From contig JAYMNP010000001.1 of NCBI GenBank assembly GCA_036941025.1, forward strand, positions 3,702,001 to 3,766,000: a stretch of DNA of 64,000 nt, read 5' to 3'. Shown here one piece after another: positions 41,611 to 51,127 of the stretch (the first letter of the stretch is position 1; each line of letters opens with the position of its first letter). The position numbers were made by a program, and so were the translations under genes. The notes beneath the pieces were generated by a model that saw only the letters and a program-made list of their open reading frames with translations, had not been told where the DNA came from and made no database searches. This DNA is from Lachnospiraceae bacterium JLR.KK002 (lineage in GTDB: Bacteria > Bacillota > Clostridia > Lachnospirales > Lachnospiraceae).

Positions 41611-41847
41611 ATGGATATGGCAATTTTGTCAGATGGTGAAGTGCAGGGTATCATTGAATTTTGCAGTATACCCAGAAGCCGGAGTGAAATTGCCAGCTAC
41701 CTTCGCATAAAAACCATTTATTACGTGATGTCTCATTATGTGAATCCGCTGCTGGAAACGGGACAGCTGAAAATGACCATACCGGATAAGCCCGGAAGTA
41801 AAAATCAGAAGTATTACAGCGATGCGCCGGAGGAACTGAACAGATAA
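41611..41847 (+). CDS. Small winged-helix-like protein
   Basis: This 78-residue protein (EVQGIIEFCSIPRSRSEIAS, then YYVMSHYVNPLLETGQLKMTIPDKPGSKNQKYY) matches the small winged-helix domain found at the C-termini of Fic and AlbA_2-type proteins: helix, recognition helix, then a TIPDKPxSxxQKY wing. Here it stands alone and may be a remnant or a small DNA-binding protein. GGAGA lies upstream of the ATG at 41611. Confidence 0.6.
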   Translation: MDMAILSDGEVQGIIEFCSIPRSRSEIASYLRIKTIYYVMSHYVNPLLETGQLKMTIPDKPGSKNQKYYSDAPEELNR

Positions 41848-41880
41848 AATGTAAAAGGGAAAGAATAAAAGGAGCCTGTC

Positions 41881-42621
41881 ATGAAAATATATTTCATCCG
41901 CCACGGAGCCACCAGAGGCAACCGGGAACATCGGTATGTGGGACGCACCGACGAGGGAATTCCGGAATCCGAAAAAGAACGGCTGAGAGAGAGAGGCAGA
42001 TTGCTGCCTGAGCCGGAAGGAATGTTTGTCAGTCCAAGCCGCCGCTGTCTGGAAACCGCGCGGGCATTGTTTCCGGAGGTATTCAGCCAGAAGGGGCGGG
42101 TCATTGCGGAAACGGATTTGCGGGAAATGGACTTTGGAGAATTTGAATATAAAAATTATCAGGAACTAAATGGAAATCCTGCATATCAGAAATTTCTTGA
42201 CAGTGGCGGACAGACAGGATTTCCGGGAGGAGAGGAGCCGGATGCATTCCGGCGCCGGTGCCGGGAAGCCTTTTTCCGGTGTATCCGTACCGCACAGGAA
42301 CATCAATGGGAAACCGTGGGATTTACAGTCCATGGCGGGACGATTATGTCCATTATGGAAGGATTTGCAGAGCCGCCCAGGGGGTATTTTGAGTACCAGG
42401 TACAGAATGGCTGCGGATATATCACAGAGCTTGCCATGAAAGCCAGTGATAATCCGGAAAACGCCGCAGAGTTTCCCATAAAAGCCAGTGATAATCCGGA
42501 AAATGCCGCAGGGTTTCCCATAAAAGCCGGCAATAAACCGGACGGTTCCACAGGGGAAATTTCAGAATCGCAAAAAGAACGGTTTTCAATCAAACTAACC
42601 ATAGAGGAGGAAATAAAATGA
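41881..42621 (+). CDS. Histidine phosphatase family protein with a C-terminal repeat
   Basis: This 246-residue protein belongs to the phosphoglycerate mutase/acid phosphatase superfamily. The phospho-acceptor is in the N-terminal FIRHGATRGN (RHG). Other family residues are in SPSRRCLETARALF, EMDFGEFE and VHGGTI (second catalytic His). It resembles alpha-ribazole phosphatase (CobC) in size, but there is no cobalamin operon beside it. Residues about 185-215 are a 14-residue tandem repeat (KASDNPENAA plus EFPI) not expected in the family. Its stop overlaps the start of the dehydrogenase as ATGA. Confidence 0.82.
   Translation: MKIYFIRHGATRGNREHRYVGRTDEGIPESEKERLRERGRLLPEPEGMFVSPSRRCLETARALFPEVFSQKGRVIAETDLREMDFGEFEYKNYQELNGNPAYQKFLDSGGQTGFPGGEEPDAFRRRCREAFFRCIRTAQEHQWETVGFTVHGGTIMSIMEGFAEPPRGYFEYQVQNGCGYITELAMKASDNPENAAEFPIKASDNPENAAGFPIKAGNKPDGSTGEISESQKERFSIKLTIEEEIK
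42439..42522 (+). repeat. 42-bp in-gene tandem repeat
   Basis: Two near-identical 42-bp units (about 42439 and 42481) encode KASDNPENAA[E/G]FPI, with a diverged third unit after them. The period is a multiple of three, so copy changes keep the frame. Confidence 0.85.
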
Positions 42622-43553
42622 AGATTATATTTTTGGATGCAAAGACAATTGGAGAAGACATGGACTTATCCGGATACGAAGCATTGGGAGAAGTGGTAAA
42701 ATATGACTTTTCCACACCTGAAGAAGCCGGTCAGCGGGTAAGGGACGCGGATGTTATTATTGTAAACAAGGTTCCGGTAAATGAACAGACCATCGGGAAT
42801 GCCAAAAATCTGAAACTGGTATGTGTGGCGGCAACCGGTACTAATAATCTGGACAAAGATTATCTGGATAAACGGGGAATTGCATGGCGCAATGTGGCAG
42901 GCTATTCCACCGAATGCGTGACCCAGCATACCTTTGCACTGCTGTTTTACCTGCTGGAACATCTGCCCTATTACGACAAGTATGTAAAATCGGAAAAATA
43001 CGTGGGAGACCGGATTTTTACTCATTTTGATAAAAAATTTACAGAGCTGGACGGGAAGACATGGGGAATTATCGGCATGGGCGCCATCGGCAGAAGGGTG
43101 GCGGAAGCAGCAAAAATTTTTGGCTGCAATGTGATTTACTATTCCACCTCCGGAAAAAATAATCAGCCGGGATACCAGCGGGTGGAACTGGACGAACTGC
43201 TGGCAAAATCTGACATAGTATCCGTTCATGCCCCGCTGACGCCGGAAACAGAAGGGCTGATGGATAAAAAGGCTTTTGAAAAAATGAAAAAGTCTGCCAT
43301 TTTCCTGAACCTGGGGAGAGGCCCCATTGTGGCAGAACAGGATCTGGCAGACGCTTTGAAAAACGGAGAAATTATGGCGGCCGGACTGGATGTGCTTTGT
43401 GTGGAACCCATGAGTCCGGAAAATCCCCTGAAAGAAATCAAAGACAGCGGAAAACTGCTGATTACGCCTCATATTGCCTGGGCCAGCGTAGAGGCCAGAA
43501 CCCGGCTTGTAAATACCATACTGGGCCAGATTCAGGATTTTTTTGTCTTATAG
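42618..43553 (+). CDS. D-2-hydroxyacid dehydrogenase, NAD-dependent
   Basis: This 311-residue oxidoreductase of the glycerate/lactate dehydrogenase type has the NAD-binding GIIGMGAIGRRVAE motif (about residues 151-164). The catalytic Arg lies in NLGRGPIV, the Glu follows in the VLCVEPM region, and the His is in ITPHIAW. It reduces a 2-keto acid (such as hydroxypyruvate) or oxidises the D-hydroxy acid; the substrate is not fixed. It is translationally coupled to the phosphatase upstream (ATGA). It converges with the phospholipase-like gene. Confidence 0.9.
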   Translation: MKIIFLDAKTIGEDMDLSGYEALGEVVKYDFSTPEEAGQRVRDADVIIVNKVPVNEQTIGNAKNLKLVCVAATGTNNLDKDYLDKRGIAWRNVAGYSTECVTQHTFALLFYLLEHLPYYDKYVKSEKYVGDRIFTHFDKKFTELDGKTWGIIGMGAIGRRVAEAAKIFGCNVIYYSTSGKNNQPGYQRVELDELLAKSDIVSVHAPLTPETEGLMDKKAFEKMKKSAIFLNLGRGPIVAEQDLADALKNGEIMAAGLDVLCVEPMSPENPLKEIKDSGKLLITPHIAWASVEARTRLVNTILGQIQDFFVL

Positions 43554-43601
43554 AAAAAAACTATATTGCTGTGAAGCGTTAAAATATGTGGAATTCCAAA
43601 T

Positions 43602-44567
43602 TTAACTGGGTATTCCCGCATCAAGACCGCTGTGGTAGGAGTTATTTCCAAGGCTTTTTGACAGCCTGTGAATCCCAAGGGTCTCCGCGGGGGTGAAAGG
43701 CCGTTCCTGAAACAGTGCATACAAAGCAGTGAGCGTTTCCCTGTACCGTTCTCCGGCAGCTTCCATCAAATCCGGAAAGGAAGCGTCGGAGAACAGGGAG
43801 GGGGCCCAGGGATTGTTCCACAGGCAGTGGCGCAGATTCAGAGGGTCTTTGTGGACAGAAGGTTTTTCATCCGGAATCATGGTGGAAAACAGCGGGTATC
43901 CCAGAATCCACTGCTCCAGTTTGCTGATGACAGGCTTTTTCCATCCGGCAGGGTCGTGAAAAAATCTGGTACCAAGCTGAATGGAGCGGATGGCGGCGTG
44001 CATGGTAAGACGATGTACAGCAATATGTGGATAAGTCTGAGTGTATACATTATACAGTATCCTGGAAATGGTGCGTATTTCCGCAGGTGAAAGGGAAATT
44101 ACCCGGTTCTGACGGAAAGCGGCAGGCGGACAGCGTCGGTATAATGCCAGCAGCGTTGTGTCGATTTCTGTTTCCAGGCTCATATGGCGGCCATGGTATC
44201 GGTTATTCTTTTCCTGGAATCCGGTTTTCCAGTAGACATAGGGGTGACAGTGGGTATCCAGCAGGTAATGGCCCAGAAAGCCCGCAATATAGGCTTCGGC
44301 AATCTGCCGTTCTTTTTTGTCGGAAAACAGCCTGCGGCTGTTCAGCAGATGATGGAGAAAGGAGTTTGGCTGCTCCGTATGGGCCACGGAGCCAATATTG
44401 TTTTTATGGATAAGATAGGAAGGCAGGAAATAAAAAAACAGATCGGGCCCCTGCAGCCCCAGGCTGAAAGCAGCATGATTCTGGCGTATGGTCTGTTTCA
44501 GAGAATTGGGAGCCATCTGCTTCCAGGTGTTCAGGCCAAACAGATAATGAGTGGTAAATCCAGGCAT
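43602..44567 (-). CDS. Zinc-dependent phospholipase C family protein
   Basis: This 321-residue protein starts with MPGFTTHYLFGLNTWKQM and contains His/Asp metal-ligand motifs of the zinc-dependent PLC fold: NHAAFSLGLQGPDLFFYF, then FLGHYLLDTHCHPYVYWKTG and HMSLETEID. Family members act on phospholipids or are uncharacterised. No classical signal peptide is visible, so secretion is uncertain. GGAGG lies upstream of the ATG at 44567. Confidence 0.82.
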   Translation of the reverse strand: MPGFTTHYLFGLNTWKQMAPNSLKQTIRQNHAAFSLGLQGPDLFFYFLPSYLIHKNNIGSVAHTEQPNSFLHHLLNSRRLFSDKKERQIAEAYIAGFLGHYLLDTHCHPYVYWKTGFQEKNNRYHGRHMSLETEIDTTLLALYRRCPPAAFRQNRVISLSPAEIRTISRILYNVYTQTYPHIAVHRLTMHAAIRSIQLGTRFFHDPAGWKKPVISKLEQWILGYPLFSTMIPDEKPSVHKDPLNLRHCLWNNPWAPSLFSDASFPDLMEAAGERYRETLTALYALFQERPFTPAETLGIHRLSKSLGNNSYHSGLDAGIPS

Positions 44568-44705
44568 GATATTGTCCTCCAAATGCGCACTCGTGCGATA
44601 CGTATTTTTATGTATTAACTGAGACAGGTACAGTTTCTATTATATACAATTTGCCGGGAAAATTACAGACCTGTCATAAGAAACGAAAAAGGGGCGCTCC
44701 GTTCA

Positions 44706-44763
44706 TAGCCTGTATTCTGTGCACATACATCCGAGCATGATTCACCTGTCTTACAGGCTATGG
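44706..44763. other. Long hairpin, candidate structured RNA
   Basis: CATAGCCTGTA (44706-44716) and TACAGGCTATG (44753-44763) are exact complements around a 36-base loop that contains TGTGCACA. On the plus strand a T-run follows 20 bases later; on the minus strand CCCCTTTTTC follows. The gap 44568-45003 holds no gene. The strand and function are undecided. Confidence 0.4.
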
Positions 44764-44804
44764 CCGGGTGGTTGCTGGTTTTTTATTAAAATCGCAATAA
44801 TTTA

Positions 44805-44833
44805 TTTACAAAAAACATATAATCCTGTACAAT
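44805..44833 (+). promoter_or_regulatory. Promoter of glgC-glgD
   Basis: TTTACA (44805-44810), a 17-base spacer and TACAAT (44828-44833). The leader to glgC is about 165 bases. An AT-rich TATAAT just upstream (44818) has no good -35. Confidence 0.55.
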
Positions 44834-45003
44834 AATAACAATAGGTTATTCCGCTATTTGCCAGAAAAGGAAAATTGTTGGAAAATGTCATGTTATGTGG
44901 TTATCAGCTATGGCATATTTGTACAAATCATCCGGAAGCCGGACGTATAAGAGACAGATATGTGCATGTTGAGATAATAATTAACAGGAAAAGGAGAGAA
45001 AAA

Positions 45004-46209
45004 ATGGGTAAAGAAATGATTGCAATGCTTCTTGCCGGTGGTCAGGGTTCCCGCCTTTATGCACTGACCCAGAAGCTGGCAAAACCTGCAGTTCCCTTTG
45101 GCGGGAAATATCGTATAATTGATTTTCCACTGTCAAACTGTGTGAACTCCGGAATTGATACGGTAGGTATTCTGACACAGTACCAGCCGCTGATTTTGAA
45201 CGAGTATATTGGAAATGGACAGCCCTGGGACCTGGACCGTCTGTACGGAGGCGTACACGTACTTCCGCCCTATCAGCAGGCATCCGGCTCTGACTGGTAT
45301 AAAGGAACTGCAAACGCAATATATCAGAATATTTCTTTTATTGACCGCTATGACCCGGAATATGTCATTATTCTTTCCGGTGACCAGATCTGCAAACAGG
45401 ATTACAGCGATTTCCTTCGGTTCCATAAGGAAAAAGGGGCAGAATTCTCAGTAGCTGTTATGGAGGTACCCTGGGAGGAGGCCTCCAGGTTCGGTCTGAT
45501 GGTGGCAGATGAGGATGACAAAATTACAGAGTTTCAGGAAAAGCCCAAAGAGCCTAAATCCAATCTGGCTTCTATGGGAATTTATATTTTCAACTGGGAT
45601 ATTCTCAGGAAATATCTTATCGAGGATGAGGAAGACCCCGCTTCGGAAAATGATTTCGGCAATAACATTATCCCCAACCTGCTGAAGGACGGGCGGAAAA
45701 TGTACGCATATCACTTTAACGGCTACTGGAAAGACGTGGGAACCATTTCTTCTCTCTGGGAAGCAAATATGGAGGTTCTGGACCCGGAACACAGCGGCAT
45801 TAACCTTTTCGATGAAAAGTGGAAGATTTACAGCCGGAACAGCGGTATGACCGGACATAAAATCAATACGGGCGCCCATGTGGAAAATTCCATGATTACA
45901 GACGGGTGCAATATTTCAGGAAATGTGAAGCATTCCATCCTCTTTGCAGGTGTGAAGGTGGAGGAAGGCGCTTATGTGGAAGACGCAGTGGTAATGGGCA
46001 ATACCATTATCAAAGCAGGCGCTCAGGTAAAACACTGCATCATAGCAGAAAATGTAATTATCGGACAGAATGCTATGGTGGGACAGATGCCGGAAGGCGA
46101 CGAAGCAGGCGTGGCAACCGTTGGGCCTGGCGTTTATGTAGGCGACGATGCTGTCATCGGACCCAATGCCATGGTCAGTGATAATGTAAAGGATGGTGAT
46201 AAACAATGA
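45004..46209 (+). CDS. glgC: Glucose-1-phosphate adenylyltransferase, catalytic subunit
   Basis: This 401-residue enzyme makes ADP-glucose from glucose-1-phosphate and ATP, the committed step of glycogen synthesis. The N-terminal nucleotidyltransferase has [21 protein letters not shown] with the Gly-rich loop and essential Arg/Lys, [11 protein letters not shown], and the glucose-1-P site region EFQEKPKEP. The C-terminal left-handed beta helix carries hexapeptide repeats ([16 protein letters not shown] onwards). The start at 45004 has AAAAGGAGAG upstream. Its stop overlaps glgD as ATGA. The GlgC-GlgD pair is typical of Firmicutes. Confidence 0.95.
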   Translation: MGKEMIAMLLAGGQGSRLYALTQKLAKPAVPFGGKYRIIDFPLSNCVNSGIDTVGILTQYQPLILNEYIGNGQPWDLDRLYGGVHVLPPYQQASGSDWYKGTANAIYQNISFIDRYDPEYVIILSGDQICKQDYSDFLRFHKEKGAEFSVAVMEVPWEEASRFGLMVADEDDKITEFQEKPKEPKSNLASMGIYIFNWDILRKYLIEDEEDPASENDFGNNIIPNLLKDGRKMYAYHFNGYWKDVGTISSLWEANMEVLDPEHSGINLFDEKWKIYSRNSGMTGHKINTGAHVENSMITDGCNISGNVKHSILFAGVKVEEGAYVEDAVVMGNTIIKAGAQVKHCIIAENVIIGQNAMVGQMPEGDEAGVATVGPGVYVGDDAVIGPNAMVSDNVKDGDKQ

Positions 46210-47351
46210 CAAATTCCAATAACACAAATGCACTGGGCATTATTTTCCCCAATGCCTATGATGAGCTTGTACCAGAACTGACCAGCGAGCGTCTGATGGC
46301 TTCCATTCCTTTTGCAGGACGTTACCGTATGATAGATTTCGTACTGTCCAGTATGGTGAACTGCGGTATTGATAATATTACCGTGCTGGTGCGTGAAAAT
46401 TATTTCTCATTGCTGGACCACCTCGGTTCCGGACGTGAATGGGATTTGTCCCGTAAGAACGGCGGACTGAATATTTTCCCGCCCTTTGCTCAGAAAAATA
46501 TGGGTGTTTACACCGGTCGGGTAGGCATGATTGCCAGTATTGTTGGATTTCTGAAATCTCAGAAAGAAAAATATGTGGTGATGTCAGATACCAATATCGC
46601 ATTTAATTTTGATTTTAAAGCATTGCTGGACGCTCATATTGCAAGTGAGGCGGACGTTACGATTGCATATACGAAGGAAAATCTGCCGGAAAGCATTCTC
46701 AAAGCGGACGAACTGAATAAGGGCATGTATTATACCCTTGATTTGGAAGGCGACCGTGTAAAGAGGATACATATCAATTCCCAGGAAACCGGTGCGAAGA
46801 ATTTCTCCATGAATGTATATGTATTTGAGCGTGAGTATCTGATTAACCTTATCAGCGAAGCATTTAAGAGGGGCAGTACTTATCTGGAGCGTGATATTCT
46901 GGTTCCACATCTGGATGAAATGAAAGTAATGGGATACGAGTACAAAGAATATGCTGCACGGATTGACTGTCTGAAAGGTTATTTCGATGCAAATATGAAA
47001 CTTCTGGATAATGAAAATCTGGAAGCACTGTTTGGCGAGAGCCCCATTTATACAAAAATACGTGACGATAACCCCACCCGCTATGTAAACGGTGCTTCTG
47101 CACGGAACGTTATGGTGGCTGACGGTTGCGTTATCGAAGGAGAAATTGAAAACTGCATTCTGTTCCGTGGAGTGAAGATCGGCAAGGGAGCCAAAGTTAA
47201 AAATGCAGTCCTGATGCAGGATACTGTCATTGAAGAAGGCGTTCAGGCAGAATACATTATTACAGATAAGAAAGTAAGGGTTTCCGAAGGCAAAGAGCTG
47301 AAGGGTACCGATACTTTTCCGATTTTTGTGGCCAAGAAACAGGTAGTTTAA
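46206..47351 (+). CDS. glgD: Glucose-1-phosphate adenylyltransferase, regulatory-type subunit
   Basis: This 381-residue GlgC paralogue keeps the overall fold ([28 protein letters not shown]-like core, C-terminal beta helix). The GGxGxRL nucleotide-binding loop is replaced by [17 protein letters not shown], so it lacks key catalytic residues. It is known in Firmicutes to associate with GlgC and modify its activity. Translational coupling by ATGA with glgC suits an equimolar complex. A terminator follows the stop. Confidence 0.93.
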   Translation: MTNSNNTNALGIIFPNAYDELVPELTSERLMASIPFAGRYRMIDFVLSSMVNCGIDNITVLVRENYFSLLDHLGSGREWDLSRKNGGLNIFPPFAQKNMGVYTGRVGMIASIVGFLKSQKEKYVVMSDTNIAFNFDFKALLDAHIASEADVTIAYTKENLPESILKADELNKGMYYTLDLEGDRVKRIHINSQETGAKNFSMNVYVFEREYLINLISEAFKRGSTYLERDILVPHLDEMKVMGYEYKEYAARIDCLKGYFDANMKLLDNENLEALFGESPIYTKIRDDNPTRYVNGASARNVMVADGCVIEGEIENCILFRGVKIGKGAKVKNAVLMQDTVIEEGVQAEYIITDKKVRVSEGKELKGTDTFPIFVAKKQVV

Positions 47352-47371
47352 GATTAGATAACAAATGAATG

Positions 47372-47425
47372 AACCCTGCTGAGTTCCGGAGTGAGATGGA
47401 AAATCAGCAGGGTTCTTCTGTTTTG
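47372..47425 (+). terminator. Rho-independent terminator after glgD
   Basis: A perfect 11-bp stem, AACCCTGCTGA (47372-47382) with TCAGCAGGGTT (47404-47414), is followed by CTTCTGTTTTG. Confidence 0.85.
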
Positions 47426-47437
47426 TTACGTTTGTTT

Positions 47438-47581
47438 GTAACTATTCAGCCTGCAACTGCGCATTTGTTGCGCAGTTAGCAGCCAGTAGTGTAAAACTGC
47501 AAGGAATCCGGCCCTTTGCTGAAAGCAAACTTTAAATGGGTCGGATTCCATAACTATGAAGCCGGAAGGCTGAATAGTTAC
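47438..47581. repeat. Structured repeat, copy 2 (GTAACWRTTC family)
   Basis: Perfect 14-bp inverted ends GTAACTATTCAGCC (47438-47451) and GGCTGAATAGTTAC (47568-47581) enclose two inner stems. AACTGCGCA (47455-47463) pairs with TGCGCAGTT (47469-47477), and GGAATCCG (47503-47510) with CGGATTCC (47542-47549). The whole is flanked by the direct repeat GTTACGTTTGTTT (about 47425 and 47577). It could be a MITE-like element or a multi-stem RNA. Confidence 0.7.
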
Positions 47582-47609
47582 GTTTGTTTCCCAATCTTTG
47601 CAGAAATCC

Positions 47610-47638
47610 TTTACGCGGGGGAATAACAGGGGTATAAT
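47610..47638 (+). promoter_or_regulatory. Promoter upstream of the Roco gene
   Basis: TTTACG (47610-47615), a 17-base spacer and TATAAT (47633-47638). The 230-base leader that follows has an AT-rich inverted repeat (AAAATAAT/ATTATTTT) and only short frames, perhaps relics. I see no gene in it. Confidence 0.5.
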
Positions 47639-47872
47639 TGTATAAAAATAATCATATAATTATTTTTATATGACAAAAGAGGCCATATACATTATGAGAA
47701 ATGGGAAGGAGATCTGGTCCTTATGCTTGCAGATGCCTTTGTGTAATAATTATAAATGAAGATTTTAGCAGAATGTTGGATAAATGTAAAAAAATTGCAA
47801 ATGGCGGGAGATTTATTGAATTACGTGTGAATAATTAAAACAGAGAGTGAAATTGACTGAGGGAAGAGTAAT

Positions 47873-50512
47873 ATGGAAATACTTTGGAGAAAAAAGTTGG
47901 ATACAGAAGAATATTCAGCAAGAAAAATAACGATATCAGGTACATTTGGAGTTCACTATGATAAAATACTTTGTTACGAAAGAAATTATGAAACACTTGA
48001 TAAAGATCAAATAATAGAGTTATTAAAAGACGCCAGGGAGAACAAATGGGATTCTTTAGATCTGTCTAATTGTGGATTGAAAGAATTGCCTGATGAGTTA
48101 TGGAATTTGCATTCTTTAAAAGTTTTATATTTGGGAAACAGAGCTGAAAAAAATGATCATATAAATACATATCTTGAAATCTCGGAAAAAATAGGAGAGT
48201 TAACAAATTTAGAAGCTTTGTCTATTTGCAATATTACCGATGTCCGGATACCTAAAGCATTAAAACAATTACCGCAATTGAGGTATTTAGATTGTTTTGG
48301 ATGTTGCTTTACAAGTATACCCAATAATTTAATTAATAAAAATATCAGGGCAATTGGTATTGAATGCTCGAATACGAATGAGTTGTCAAAAATTTGCAAA
48401 ATGAAAAAGTTAGAAGAAATTTTTTTATCAGGCTCTAAAGTTAAAAGTTTACCAATTGAGATGGGAAATTTGACTTCACTTAAAGGATTACATTTGGTAA
48501 GGTCGGAAGTTGAAATGATTCCAGAGTCGTTATTGAATTTGAAAGAGCTGAAATTTTTTAATATTGCCATGACTCCTCTTGCAGCTAGCATCCCTGAAGA
48601 AATGAAGAAGCAATCGCCTTATAATTTAATATCGTTTATTTGCAGGCAACAAAATCAACAAGAAACGTATTTCTTTAATGAATCTAAAATGATTATTGTA
48701 GGGCAGGGGAATGTTGGAAAGAGTTGTTTGCTGGATAGGATTACAAATAATATTTATAAAGAAAAAAAGGATTCAACAGAAGGCATAGATGTAAAAAGAT
48801 GGGTATATAATAAAAACAAGAAGGAATATACATTAAATATATGGGATTTTGGTGGTCAGGAGATTTATCACTCTACGCATCAGTTTTTTCTAACAAAACG
48901 GTCTCTTTATATTTTTGTATGGGATGCCAGAGCAGAAGAAGAATACGGAAGAATAGATTATTGGTTGAAAACGATAGAGAGTTTTGCGGAAGATAGTCCA
49001 ATAATTATCTGTATAAATAAGTGTGATAAAAATACTACCAGGATTAATAGAATAGATTTTAAGGAATATAAAGAAAAATATCCACAGATACAGGCGATTT
49101 TAGATATAAGTTGTAAAGATAATATTAATATAAAAAGATTGAGGACATATATAGTTAAGCATGCAAGTGCTTTGCAGATTACAAAAGAAAAGTGGTTGAA
49201 GTCATGGTATGATGTTCGTGAGGAGATAGAGAAAATAAGTGATAAGAAATATATTACATATGATGAGTATAAAAAAATATGTTTTAAGCATAATGCCGGT
49301 GTAGAAGAAGGAAAAAGTTTGAGCCAATATTTGCATGATTTAGGCGTTATTTTGCATTATCAGAATGATACCTTTCTAAAAGGTATTGTAATATTGTCGC
49401 CAGAGTGGGCAACTTCAGCCGTTTACAAGATATTGGATTCACAGGAAAATGTTCTTCGAAATAGAAATGGTGTTTTAAAAATAAGTGATTTGCCATTAAT
49501 ATGGAAGGATTTTGAATTATACCCTGAAGATAAGCATGTTTTTTTATTAAAGATTATGGAAAAATTTCAATTATGTTATGAACTAAATAAGGAGAGTTAT
49601 TTAGTGGCTGAACTTTTGGAAAATACTTCAATTGAGTGTCCAGATGGATGGGATTTTAATAATACCTCCTGTATTAGAATACAATATAGTTATGATTTTA
49701 TACCAGCTGGTATTATGACCAGATTTATAGTCAATATTAATGAATATATTGCAATTATTAATGGCAAATCCATGTGTTGGCGAAAAGGCGTATATTTAAT
49801 ACACAAAACAGCATATGCAAGTGTTATAATGAGAGATTCAATAGCAGAAAAGAAAATTGAAATAAAAGTAAATGCCAGAGAAAATTCCGTTCATGCAAGA
49901 GAACTGCTTTATACTATAAGAAAAACTATAGATGAGATTAATTGTGATTTTAAAAAGATTAATGTAGAGGAGTTTGTTCCCTGTAATTGTGAACCGGAAT
50001 GTCAATATACATTTGCTTATAGTAAGTTATGTAAAGCTCTGGATAAGAAAGTAGAAACTATGCAATGCTATGAGAGTTTTAAACAGGTAAATGTGCTTAA
50101 GTTATTGGAAGGAATAGACATAATGAAACCAGAGGAAACAGGTCCTTATTCATATATGAACCATATTACAGTTAAACCTGTTTTTACGAATAATGTTTCT
50201 TCGGAAAGTAGTGCAACTCAATCGAATGTTGTTAATATACAGCAGATTAGAAATATTATTATGGAGATACAGGGGGATATTGTTGAAATACAAGAAGATA
50301 TTTTAGATATAGTGTCTGAAAATGGGCAGGAAGATATAAAAAAGCAGTTTGAAAAAATTAATATGGATTTGGAAAGTATCAGTGAGATAAAAACGCCAGA
50401 GGGTATAGTCAAATCGGGAAAACTGAATAAGTTGAAACGTTGGTTGACGGAGTTTTCTGATGAAGGAAGTGAAATAAGAAAAGCATTGTCTGGAGCAAAA
50501 ATGTCCTTATGA
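47873..50512 (+). CDS. Roco protein: LRR, Roc GTPase and COR domains
   Basis: This is an 879-residue protein. Leucine-rich repeats (about 55-240: LDLSNCGLKELPDELWNLHS, and similar) are followed by a Roc GTPase with G1 GQGNVGKS (277-284), G3 DFGGQE (325-330) and G4 NKCD (382-385). A COR dimerisation region runs to about 740. The tail (INVQQI-like coiled coil, 785-879) may be an effector or assembly segment. Roco proteins are dimeric GTPases, best known from LRRK2. Bacterial members are uncharacterised for the most part, and some are suspected in defence. Codon use is much more A/T-rich than the flanking glg and helicase genes, a sign of transfer. Confidence 0.85.
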   Translation: MEILWRKKLDTEEYSARKITISGTFGVHYDKILCYERNYETLDKDQIIELLKDARENKWDSLDLSNCGLKELPDELWNLHSLKVLYLGNRAEKNDHINTYLEISEKIGELTNLEALSICNITDVRIPKALKQLPQLRYLDCFGCCFTSIPNNLINKNIRAIGIECSNTNELSKICKMKKLEEIFLSGSKVKSLPIEMGNLTSLKGLHLVRSEVEMIPESLLNLKELKFFNIAMTPLAASIPEEMKKQSPYNLISFICRQQNQQETYFFNESKMIIVGQGNVGKSCLLDRITNNIYKEKKDSTEGIDVKRWVYNKNKKEYTLNIWDFGGQEIYHSTHQFFLTKRSLYIFVWDARAEEEYGRIDYWLKTIESFAEDSPIIICINKCDKNTTRINRIDFKEYKEKYPQIQAILDISCKDNINIKRLRTYIVKHASALQITKEKWLKSWYDVREEIEKISDKKYITYDEYKKICFKHNAGVEEGKSLSQYLHDLGVILHYQNDTFLKGIVILSPEWATSAVYKILDSQENVLRNRNGVLKISDLPLIWKDFELYPEDKHVFLLKIMEKFQLCYELNKESYLVAELLENTSIECPDGWDFNNTSCIRIQYSYDFIPAGIMTRFIVNINEYIAIINGKSMCWRKGVYLIHKTAYASVIMRDSIAEKKIEIKVNARENSVHARELLYTIRKTIDEINCDFKKINVEEFVPCNCEPECQYTFAYSKLCKALDKKVETMQCYESFKQVNVLKLLEGIDIMKPEETGPYSYMNHITVKPVFTNNVSSESSATQSNVVNIQQIRNIIMEIQGDIVEIQEDILDIVSENGQEDIKKQFEKINMDLESISEIKTPEGIVKSGKLNKLKRWLTEFSDEGSEIRKALSGAKMSL

Positions 50513-50616
50513 TGGTAAAAGAATTAGCAGTTTAAGTTAATGGATTGTTAGAAAAACTGGGGATTAGTTTATTGCCGCCATTTTAAAATAAGAGTAGAAA
50601 GAAAGGATAAATTACC

Positions 50617-50790
50617 ATGGCATTTGTAATAAAAGAAGACTATCAGAGAGAAGTGGAAAAACAGAAAAAGGAAGTGCGGGAAATTGTAATAGCGGGTTTG
50701 AGGCAGATAAAAAAAGGACAGACAAAAGATTTTAATGTTGTGTGTGATCGTCTGGAGAAGAAATACAGTAATGGGACAATATCAAATTAA
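50617..50790 (+). CDS. Small antitoxin-like protein upstream of a RelE/ParE toxin
   Basis: This 57-residue frame reads MAFVIKEDYQREVEKQKKEV and ends RLEKKYSNGTISN. GAAAGGA precedes the ATG. It is a charged helical protein of the size of type II antitoxins and overlaps the start of the toxin gene by 20 bases, the usual antitoxin-first arrangement. No DNA-binding fold can be named from the sequence; assignment rests on position and size. Confidence 0.65.
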   Translation: MAFVIKEDYQREVEKQKKEVREIVIAGLRQIKKGQTKDFNVVCDRLEKKYSNGTISN

Positions 50791-51106
50791 GATTACGGAG
50801 CTGGCGGAGAAAGATATGGAAGATATTGGCGATTACATTGCCTGTGAACTGGGAAATTCGTCTGCTGCTGAAAATACAATAAGGGGGATTCGCACAAAAA
50901 TAAATTCTCTGGTGAATTTTCCAGAAAGAAATGAACTGGATGAAGATGAATTGTTGGCAGAATTGGGTGTTCGGAAAGAATACTATCGTAATTATAAAAT
51001 TTATTATGTAACAGAGAAAAGTATCATTTACATAGTCAGAATTTTACATACGCTGGTTGATAGTAAATCGTGGCTATACCGTACATTTGGAATTAAAATA
51101 ATATGA
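50771..51106 (+). CDS. RelE/ParE-superfamily toxin
   Basis: This 111-residue protein shows the RelE/ParE layout: IKITELAEKDMEDIGDYIAC at the N-terminus, a central helix INSLVNFPERNEL, then the strands RKEYYRNYKIYYVTEKSIIYIVRILHT. It would act as an mRNA interferase (RelE) or a gyrase poison (ParE); the C-terminal basic strand does not settle which. The ATG at 50771 lies inside the antitoxin frame. AT-rich like the Roco gene. Confidence 0.8.
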   Translation: MGQYQIKITELAEKDMEDIGDYIACELGNSSAAENTIRGIRTKINSLVNFPERNELDEDELLAELGVRKEYYRNYKIYYVTEKSIIYIVRILHTLVDSKSWLYRTFGIKII

Positions 51107-51127
51107 AGCAGCAAAGGCAGGCAACCT

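Noticed and set aside
44692..44790. T-box leader before glgC (GGGTGG seen)
   Set aside because: No specifier loop or antiterminator pattern is present, and glgC is not a T-box-regulated gene.
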